From assembly GCA_045541475.1 (NCBI GenBank), contig JAZQJI010000048.1, positions 1-41,054 of the forward strand: DNA of 41,054 nucleotides, read 5' to 3'. How positions within the stretch are numbered: position 1 is the stretch's first letter; every line of letters starts with the position of its first letter. Source of the stretch: RGIG3077 sp045541475 (GTDB taxonomy: Bacteria > Bacillota > Clostridia > Oscillospirales > Ruminococcaceae). Below are positions 23,467 to 29,800 of this stretch, piece after piece. A model generated the notes under the pieces. The model had not been told where the DNA came from and made no database searches. It saw nothing but the letters and a program-made list of their open reading frames with translations. A program made the position numbers and the translations under genes.

Positions 23467-24839
23467 TCGTCTTCGTTTTCAGCAACTTGAATCATAATAG
23501 CACACTCAATACGTTTTTTGAACAGTTCACAACCATATTCATATATGCCGTTTACTTTTCCTGTGGCATGATATGCATTAGCAGCGCAACCGCCTGAGCA
23601 ATAAAGCTTAGCCCAACAATCTTTACATTCAGGCTTTGCATATGCATTGCATGAACGGAATTCGTCTTGAACTGTTGTGTTTGTAACGCCATCCCAAATG
23701 TTTCCAAGGCTGTATTTGGGGTCGCCTACAAACTGGTGGCATGGGTAAAGCTCGCCCCAAGGCGTAACTGCCATATATTCGGTACCTGAACCACAACCGG
23801 TAATTCGTTTGTAGATACATGGACCATTCTTTAAATCAAGCATATAGTGGTAGAATGTGAAACCATTTCCTTCCTTTTTGCGCTTGATCATCTCTTTAGC
23901 CAAAATTTCGTACTGTTCAAAGAGCTTTGGTAAATCTTCATCTGTTAATGCGTAAGGATCATCAGGTGGACAGACAACAGGTTCCATGCTGAGTTCTGTA
24001 AAACCTAAATCAGCCATGTGGAATATATCATTTGTGAAATCAACATTGTTATGTGTAAATGTGCCGCGCATGTAATAATCTTTGCCACCGCGTTTCTCAA
24101 CAAATTCTTTGAATTTGGGTACTATTCTATCATAGCTTCCGTTGCCGCTGTAATCTTTTCTGAAATGATCGTTGATACTCTTTCTGCCGTCAAGGCTTAA
24201 CACAACGTTACTCATTTCTTTATTAGCAAACTCTATTACGTCATCGTCAATTAAAACGCCGTTTGTGGTCAAAGTAAATCTGAAATTTTTGTTGTGTTCT
24301 TTTTCAACGCTTCTTGCATATTCAACAAGCTGTTTTACAACGTCCCAATTCATCAAGGGCTCGCCGCCAAAAAAGTCAACCTCAAGGTTTTTTCTCGTTC
24401 CCGAATTTGCAATTAAAAAATCAAATGCCTGTTTGCCTACTTCAAAGGTCATTAAGACTCTGTCGCCCTGATACTTTCCTTGACTTGCAAAGCAGTAAGA
24501 ACAGTTTAGGTTGCATGTGTGTGCCACGTGTAAACAAAGAGCCTTAACAACCTTGCTGTTGTTTTTATAGTCATAAGCAAGTGTTTCAAAATCATCTTGT
24601 GAGTAAAGCAGACCGTTTTCTTCAAGAGATTTAATATCTTCTATACAGTTTAAAACTTCATCTTTGTTTACGTCTGGCAGTTTGCTGTATTTTTTGCATA
24701 TAGCGTCAACAATTTGGTCGGCGCTGTTGTCTTTATACATAGATATAATATCGTATGCAACTTCGTCAACGCAGTGTACCGAACCGCTGCAAGTGTCTAA
24801 TACAATATTGTACCCGTTGAGTTTATATTGATGTACCAT
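23463..24839 (-). CDS. scfB: SCIFF radical-SAM maturase (thioether-forming)
   Basis: A 458-residue radical SAM/SPASM enzyme that makes thioether links in the SCIFF peptide encoded just upstream. The N-terminal 80 residues form the peptide-recognition part. The radical SAM cluster motif CNLNCSYC gives Cys109, Cys113 and Cys116, followed by GGEPLMNW. The SPASM region is Cys-rich (GCGSGTEY, GELYPCHQ, then ECKDCWAKLYCSGGCAANAY and YGCELF) and binds two auxiliary Fe-S clusters. These features are those of the CteB/ScfB-type enzymes. The start ATG 24839 follows GAGGAT. Between it and scfA lies a hairpin that would limit its expression. Confidence 0.95.
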   Translation of the reverse strand: MVHQYKLNGYNIVLDTCSGSVHCVDEVAYDIISMYKDNSADQIVDAICKKYSKLPDVNKDEVLNCIEDIKSLEENGLLYSQDDFETLAYDYKNNSKVVKALCLHVAHTCNLNCSYCFASQGKYQGDRVLMTFEVGKQAFDFLIANSGTRKNLEVDFFGGEPLMNWDVVKQLVEYARSVEKEHNKNFRFTLTTNGVLIDDDVIEFANKEMSNVVLSLDGRKSINDHFRKDYSGNGSYDRIVPKFKEFVEKRGGKDYYMRGTFTHNNVDFTNDIFHMADLGFTELSMEPVVCPPDDPYALTDEDLPKLFEQYEILAKEMIKRKKEGNGFTFYHYMLDLKNGPCIYKRITGCGSGTEYMAVTPWGELYPCHQFVGDPKYSLGNIWDGVTNTTVQDEFRSCNAYAKPECKDCWAKLYCSGGCAANAYHATGKVNGIYEYGCELFKKRIECAIMIQVAENEDE

Positions 24840-24880
24840 GTGTAATCCTCGTTATATATCGTTATATATTTATTAAATAC

Positions 24881-24910
24881 AAAACGCCGTCTTAAAAAAG
24901 ACAGCGTTTT
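24881..24910 (-). terminator. Intercistronic terminator/attenuator between scfA and scfB
   Basis: On the minus strand, AAAACGCTGTCTT pairs with AAGACGGCGTTTT around a 4-nt loop, then TTTTGTATTT. It follows the scfA stop by 16 nt and precedes scfB. Partial read-through would give much more peptide mRNA than maturase mRNA. Confidence 0.75.
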
Positions 24911-24926
24911 TTTGGTTTTCAGAAAG

Positions 24927-25079
24927 TTATCTGTTCTTGTTCTGATTTTCGCATTTCTGGTTTGCAACGCCGCATGATGTTTTGCAAGCAGACTGGCAAG
25001 ATGTCTGGCATTCACCGCAACCGCCTGTTTTAACAGTTTTTGCGACATTTTTAGTTTCAATTGTCTTAATTCTCTTCAT
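24927..25079 (-). CDS. scfA: SCIFF ranthipeptide precursor (six Cys in forty-five residues)
   Basis: A 50-residue precursor of a ribosomally made, thioether-crosslinked peptide. Cys are at 21, 24, 28, 32, 36 and 43, and the core reads GGCGECQTSCQSACKTSC, followed by the QKC that holds the sixth. This is nearly universal in Clostridia. The leader is the N-terminal basic part (MKRIKTIETKNVAKTVKT). The maturase links Cys to partner residues by radical chemistry. An in-frame upstream extension to 25166 is not used: ATG 25079 follows AAAGGGG and matches the family start. Proposed roles include quorum or metabolic signalling; none is shown here. Confidence 0.96.
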   Translation of the reverse strand: MKRIKTIETKNVAKTVKTGGCGECQTSCQSACKTSCGVANQKCENQNKNR

Positions 25080-25137
25080 TGGTAAAAACCCCTTTTTGTT
25101 AATGTATTGAGCGATACGTATTTTTACTCTGGTAATT

Positions 25138-25166
25138 AGTTTACCATATAAGTTCAAAAATGTCAA
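25138..25166 (-). promoter_or_regulatory. Sigma-A promoter of the SCIFF operon with an overlapping palindrome
   Basis: On the minus strand, TTGACA, a 17-nt spacer and TAAACT with a TGG extension. The inverted repeat TGGTAA-N5-TTACCA (25130-25146) overlaps the -10, which is a common position for repressor binding. Confidence 0.75.
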
Positions 25167-25233
25167 TAGATAATGATTTTATAATTGCTTTATTTTACAT
25201 ATAGTTAATTTTATTCAAACAGATATTTTTGGA

Positions 25234-25262
25234 TTGATTTTTGTAGATATATGTGATATAAT
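25234..25262 (+). promoter_or_regulatory. Sigma-A promoter of the permease gene
   Basis: TTGATT (25234-25239), a 17-nt spacer and TATAAT (25257-25262). It diverges from the SCIFF promoter. Confidence 0.75.
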
Positions 25263-25308
25263 ACACACTTGTGACAGATTTTCTGATGTGAATTGAGTGA
25301 TGAATATT

Positions 25309-26433
25309 ATGGCAATTAAAAACATATTGGGCACTATTGCAGAGTTTGCAAAGAAAAATACAGTTATGCTTGTGGCATTTATCGCTGCGCTGATAACTTG
25401 TTTTTTTGTACCTATCGATAAAGAATATGTTGAGTATTTTGATTTTAAAACGCTTACTTGTTTGTTTTGCGTATTGGCAGTTGTTTGTGCATTAAGAAAT
25501 ATCAGATTCTTTTATACTCTTGCTAAAAAAATAGTTAAGTGTTTTAAAAATACGAGAATGAGTATACTTGCTCTTGTTTACATAACCTTTATTGGTTCTA
25601 TGCTTATTGCAAACGATATGGCTCTGCTTACTTTTTTGCCGCTCGGTTATTTTGTGTTAACAACTACGCATAAAGAAAAGTACATGGCTTTTACTTTTAT
25701 CATGCAGAATATTGCCGCAAATTTAGGCGGTATGCTGACGCCCTTCGGTAATCCTCAGAATCTATATTTATACAGCAAATTCAATATCCCTAATCTTGAA
25801 TTTATCGAAATTATGGCTCCGCCTTTTGTTTTATCTGTTTTAATGATTACTATATGCTGTATTGTTTTTGTTAAAAATGAGCCTCTGATTATTGAAGATG
25901 AAGGAAAAAAGTTGCCCATAAAAAGAACTATCCTTTATCTGTGCCTGTTTGTGTTGGCAATAGCTATAGTTTTTCGTGGTATTCCATATTGGATCGGTCT
26001 TGTAATAATACCGACTGTTCTGCTTTTTGCTGATGCAAAAGCACTTAAAAAAGTTGATTATCCTTTATTATTAACGTTTGTATTCTTTTTCGTGTTTTCC
26101 GGTAACATGGCAAGGATTGATGCCGTACATAAATTCTTTTCAGTTTTGTTAGATAAGAATACACTTGTTTTTAGTGTGCTTTCATGCCAATTTATCAGTA
26201 ATGTTCCGTCAGCAGTGTTGCTTTCACAGTTTACAGATAATTATTCCGATCTGCTTGTGGGTGTTAACATTGGCGGCGTGGGTACGTTGATATCTTCATT
26301 GGCTAGCTTGATAACCTTTAGAGAATATACAAAACATAATCCTAATCAGACGTTTAATTATATAAAACAGTTTTCGGCGTTTAATTTTGGATTTTTAATT
26401 ATACTTACTGTTTTTATGGTGTTGTACAATTAA
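25309..26433 (+). CDS. SLC13/ArsB-like permease
   Basis: A 374-residue polytopic membrane protein of the IT superfamily (ArsB/NhaD/SLC13 citrate-type transporters), with about ten hydrophobic helices. The ANDMALLTFLPL segment and the NIAANLGGMLTPFGNPQNLY segment are the two halves of the family's hairpin-loop motif, and FISNVPSAVLLSQF is the matching segment in the second half. Transported ion is not readable: candidates include dicarboxylates, arsenite and sodium/proton exchange. GTG 25297 and ATG 25300 are also in frame; ATG 25309 has the best spacing to GAGTGAT. Confidence 0.82.
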   Translation: MAIKNILGTIAEFAKKNTVMLVAFIAALITCFFVPIDKEYVEYFDFKTLTCLFCVLAVVCALRNIRFFYTLAKKIVKCFKNTRMSILALVYITFIGSMLIANDMALLTFLPLGYFVLTTTHKEKYMAFTFIMQNIAANLGGMLTPFGNPQNLYLYSKFNIPNLEFIEIMAPPFVLSVLMITICCIVFVKNEPLIIEDEGKKLPIKRTILYLCLFVLAIAIVFRGIPYWIGLVIIPTVLLFADAKALKKVDYPLLLTFVFFFVFSGNMARIDAVHKFFSVLLDKNTLVFSVLSCQFISNVPSAVLLSQFTDNYSDLLVGVNIGGVGTLISSLASLITFREYTKHNPNQTFNYIKQFSAFNFGFLIILTVFMVLYN

Positions 26434-26462
26434 CACATACATAATAAGTGAACAAAGAAACA

Positions 26463-26488
26463 TTCTGTATTAATTATTATTTACAGAA
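26463..26488 (+). terminator. Weak hairpin after the permease gene
   Basis: TTCTGTA (26463-26469) and TACAGAA (26482-26488) pair around an AT-rich 12-nt loop; a T-run starts about 10 nt later. This is a weak terminator candidate. Confidence 0.35.
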
Positions 26489-26493
26489 AATAT

Positions 26494-26522
26494 TTGCTTT
26501 TTTCGATATAATATGTTATAAT
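26494..26522 (+). promoter_or_regulatory. Sigma-A promoter
   Basis: TTGCTT (26494-26499), a 17-nt spacer and TATAAT (26517-26522). A small hairpin (AAGTTG 26525-26530 with CAACTT 26539-26544) would sit at the 5' end of the transcript, giving a leader of about 100 nt before the next gene. Confidence 0.6.
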
Positions 26523-26632
26523 ACAAGTTGGTTTTTTGCAACTTAATTTATCGTGGTATATTTTGCCAAAAATACGCTTAATATATTATTGGGGCTTATA
26601 TAGAATTTTTCGAAAGGATAGGTATTATACTT

Positions 26633-28042
26633 ATGCTCAAGAAGTTACTGGCATTTTTTGAGGTTGTCCTCGTTGTTGTTTTAATAATACTTATAATTGC
26701 AATTTTTACATTTTATATGTCATTTTCAAAAGAAAACTCTCTGCCGAGTGTTTTGGGTAACAGTTTTTTTATACTTAACACTGATGATATGCAAAACGAA
26801 AACGGTACGGGTATAAACAAAGGCTCTCTCGTTATCGCATCTGATAATGAGTTGGACTCTCTAAAAGAAGGCATGGTTGTGCTTTGCGATATTAACGATA
26901 TTGAAACGGCAGAACCTGTTTATAATGTTTTACGTATTTACACAATAGAACCAAACAGTGAATCTACTTTGTACACAGTTTCCAATGAGAAAATGGCGGC
27001 AAACAGAACATATATTATTGGAAAGGATAAGATTGTGGCTAAATGTACCTATTCCAGCGACACTTTGGGGCAGATTATTGCTTTTTCGAAGACGACAAAC
27101 GGTATTGTTACTTTGATTATATTGCCATGTGTTATCTTAATAGCTCTGCAGATTGTGCACCTTGTGGCACGTGCTAAACGTAATAAGTTCGAAAAAATCG
27201 AACTTGAAGAGTTTGAATTTCCATCCGATATGACTTTCCCCGACGATGAACAAAGCCCGCTTTATAATGTTGCCAAGCATGATTTTGCTGACAAAGTAAA
27301 TGTGGAAGATAATTTTTCGAATAAAAATGAAAAAACAGATAAAAAATCAAAGAAAAAATCAAGCAAGGCAGATAAACCGGAAGATGCAAAAATTGCTGCT
27401 TCAAAGTCAAATGATGATAAAGATTTGAAGTCGGAAGACGATAAAAATAAAAAATCTGTTAAGGAAAACCGTAAGGCGATTGCTGTTAAGGTTGATGATA
27501 CCGACAACTCTAAGGATAAAACAAAATCAAAGGAAAAGGATGAAACTGAAGCGATAGTTGAAAATATGTCTTTATCTGCTGATAATGATACAAAAGCTGA
27601 AGATACTGAAAAAAGTTCAATTGAATCAGATAATAACGATACAAAATCTGAAAAACATGAAACTATTGATAGAAGTGTAGATGTTGGCGACAAGAATGAT
27701 GTTAAGATAGACTCTGATAAAGATGCTAACAAAGTGTTAGCAAATGAAACAAATGAAGATAAAGCTGTTGCCGATGAAAGTGCTTCTGAAAAAGCGATAA
27801 ATGATAAGACTGCTAAAAGTCAATCTCAGAATTCAGAAATTGATACGGATAGACCCGACGATAAATCTGAAGAAATTGAAATTAATGTCAAATCTGAAAG
27901 TACTGTAAAGACTGACGCAGATGTTGTTAAACCAAAGAAAAAGACAACTGTTAAAAAACGTACCACTGTTAAGAAAACTTCGTCCACATCGGCATCTGAT
28001 TTGCTTAAGGCAATTGATTCCGAATCAAAAAAGCTACAATAG
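26633..28042 (+). CDS. Signal-peptidase-like membrane protein, probably inactive, with long charged tail
   Basis: A 469-residue protein. Residues 1-180 follow the archaeal/ER-type signal peptidase I (SipW-like, S26) plan: an N-terminal helix (10-30), an extracytoplasmic beta domain, an IVAK segment and a second helix (157-178). The family's SGSMEP active-site box is here TDDMQN, so the catalytic Ser is Asp52. The downstream TKGD-type box is replaced by TVSNEK. It is therefore unlikely to be a peptidase. Residues 190-469 form a low-complexity, presumably disordered cytoplasmic tail rich in Lys, Asp, Glu and Ser, ending in a basic KKKTTVKKRTTVKK stretch and a short helix. Function unknown. Confidence 0.7.
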   Translation: MLKKLLAFFEVVLVVVLIILIIAIFTFYMSFSKENSLPSVLGNSFFILNTDDMQNENGTGINKGSLVIASDNELDSLKEGMVVLCDINDIETAEPVYNVLRIYTIEPNSESTLYTVSNEKMAANRTYIIGKDKIVAKCTYSSDTLGQIIAFSKTTNGIVTLIILPCVILIALQIVHLVARAKRNKFEKIELEEFEFPSDMTFPDDEQSPLYNVAKHDFADKVNVEDNFSNKNEKTDKKSKKKSSKADKPEDAKIAASKSNDDKDLKSEDDKNKKSVKENRKAIAVKVDDTDNSKDKTKSKEKDETEAIVENMSLSADNDTKAEDTEKSSIESDNNDTKSEKHETIDRSVDVGDKNDVKIDSDKDANKVLANETNEDKAVADESASEKAINDKTAKSQSQNSEIDTDRPDDKSEEIEINVKSESTVKTDADVVKPKKKTTVKKRTTVKKTSSTSASDLLKAIDSESKKLQ

Positions 28043-28056
28043 TTTACCATTGTGTT

Positions 28057-28092
28057 GAGCGTTTGAGGATAATTCCTCAACGCTCTTTTTTT
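28057..28092 (+). terminator. Rho-independent terminator
   Basis: GAGCGTTTGAGGA (28057-28069) and TCCTCAACGCTC (28074-28085) form a long stem with a 4-nt loop, followed by seven T. Confidence 0.92.
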
Positions 28093-28160
28093 ATATTGTT
28101 AAACATAAAGAAATGCTGTTTGTAATATTATTTTATTATAACAATATCGGAGGAATGATA

Positions 28161-29678
28161 ATGAATAATAAAACAATAACAAAGAACGTTGCATTTCTAA
28201 CGCTGATTAATATTTTAATGCAAACGCTAGGACTGCTTGTAAATGTTTGTATAACGCAAAATTTAGGCGCATCCACAGTGGGCTCAATTTCACTTCTGGG
28301 AACGTTTTATGGTTTGATGTGCGTTGTGGCAAGTGGAAATGTATTTATGTGCACAAGTCGTTTAGGATCAGAAGAGGAAGGAAAATGTGGTAACAGCGAA
28401 AAAATTCTTATTTACTCACTTTGTTTTTCGCTGATGATTACCGCAGCAACGTGTTTTTGTGTGTTATTCTTTTCTGATTTTTTTCTTGCAAAAATTAATG
28501 GTATTTGTTCAAAAAAAACAATTGTACTTTTATGTTTTGGGTTGCCGCTCGCAAGTATGGGGGCAGCTTTAAAAGGATATTTTAATGCCAAGCGCTTACA
28601 GTATATTCCTGCATTTGCTGATGTTACAGAATTTCTTGTAAAAAGTGCTGTTTTAATGTTTTTTGTGCAATTTCTTGTGTGCGAGAATAAAAGCGATATT
28701 TTTACTGCTTTTGCAGTAAGTATTATTTGCGGCGAAAGTACATCGTTGTTGTTTATGTTTATAATGAAAAAAATAAAGTGTTGCAAGTGCAAATATGCAG
28801 TGTCTATGAAGTTTTCAAAATTTATAACATTGGCGCTACCGATTATGATGAACAGTTATGTTTGCGCTGTATTAAGCAGCACTAATGATTTTTTAATGCC
28901 ATTGTGCTTGCGTCAATCGGGTGATGATATAAGTACAGCATTAGCAAAATTTGGTATATTTGAAGCAATTGTTTTACCAATACTATTTTTCCCTTCTTGT
29001 GTTGTTACAAGCTTATGTTCAATCATTCTCCCGGAAGTTTCACGAGCAAATGGTGAGAACAGTAAGAATGGTATTGCAAAACTTGCAGAAAAGGGGATTA
29101 AGACGACGATAGTTTTTTCGGTGTTTGTGGGAATGATTTTCTTTTTTAAGGGTGAGATGATTGCTTGCTGCATCAGCGGTGAAGAACTTGCAGGCAAAAC
29201 TCTGCGTAGTTTAAGCGTTGTAATTCCATTTATTTATCTTGAGATAATACTTGAAGCAATTATAAAAGGATTGGGTAAACATGGATTTTCTTCTTTGAAT
29301 TATTTAGCAGAATATGTAGTGCGGATATCTCTATTACTGGTATGCGTGCCGTTAATGGGGTTTACCGGTGTTATAGTATCGTATGCTGCAAGTAATATCC
29401 TCAGTAATTTAGCAAGATTGATTATGCTTAACAAACTTGATGCACTAATAATTAAACCATTTGAATTTGTAGTTCTACCTCTTGTACTGTCGTTTATATC
29501 TGTTGGTTTTTCAAGATTAATATGTTCAAAGATTATCTTTGCAAATGATTTGCTAAATGTTGTTATATTCTGTATTTGTGCTTTGTTGATATATATCATG
29601 CTGTATTCTTTTGTAACAAGCGTGTTTGAGTATAATAATAAACGTTTTGATATAATTAAAAATCAAGAGATTGTATAA
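28161..29678 (+). CDS. SpoVB/MurJ-like polysaccharide or lipid flippase
   Basis: A 505-residue polytopic membrane protein of the MOP/MATE superfamily, oligosaccharide-flippase branch (SpoVB/YtgP/MurJ-like), with about 12-14 helices. The N-terminal LINILMQTLGLLVNVCITQNLG and the later LKGYFNAKRLQYIPAF, ALPIMMNSYV and FPSCVVTSLCSIILPEVS segments are typical of the SpoVB branch. SpoVB is linked to spore cortex peptidoglycan synthesis; this copy could serve the same or the vegetative wall. Upstream in-frame codons exist from 28113, but ATG 28161 has GGAGG (28149-28153) at 7 nt, while ATG 28155 would be too close. Confidence 0.85.
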   Translation: MNNKTITKNVAFLTLINILMQTLGLLVNVCITQNLGASTVGSISLLGTFYGLMCVVASGNVFMCTSRLGSEEEGKCGNSEKILIYSLCFSLMITAATCFCVLFFSDFFLAKINGICSKKTIVLLCFGLPLASMGAALKGYFNAKRLQYIPAFADVTEFLVKSAVLMFFVQFLVCENKSDIFTAFAVSIICGESTSLLFMFIMKKIKCCKCKYAVSMKFSKFITLALPIMMNSYVCAVLSSTNDFLMPLCLRQSGDDISTALAKFGIFEAIVLPILFFPSCVVTSLCSIILPEVSRANGENSKNGIAKLAEKGIKTTIVFSVFVGMIFFFKGEMIACCISGEELAGKTLRSLSVVIPFIYLEIILEAIIKGLGKHGFSSLNYLAEYVVRISLLLVCVPLMGFTGVIVSYAASNILSNLARLIMLNKLDALIIKPFEFVVLPLVLSFISVGFSRLICSKIIFANDLLNVVIFCICALLIYIMLYSFVTSVFEYNNKRFDIIKNQEIV

Positions 29679-29750
29679 GAAAGAATATAATAATTAATGT
29701 TTTAAATTCTTTCAGTGTGTTTCGATGGTATTCGAAAAAGCTTAATAAAA

Positions 29751-29793
29751 ACTAAGCGCTTTCGTGTGAGTAAAGAATACGAAAGCGCTTAGT
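29751..29793. terminator. Bidirectional terminator
   Basis: ACTAAGCGCTTTCGT (29751-29765) and ACGAAAGCGCTTAGT (29779-29793) are perfect 15-nt arms. The minus-strand side continues with a TTTTTATT run, serving the P-ATPase; it probably also stops the flippase transcript. Confidence 0.92.
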
Positions 29794-29800
29794 TTATGTA

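Noticed and set aside
27262..27732. 156-codon Ser/Phe/Leu-rich frame on the minus strand
   Set aside because: It is the mirror image of the Lys/Asp/Glu-rich tail of the signal-peptidase-like gene, an artefact of biased composition.
27290..28042. Possible DNA tandem repeats in the charged tail region
   Set aside because: The low complexity is at protein level only. Repeated aaa/gat/tct codons do not form a regular base-level unit.
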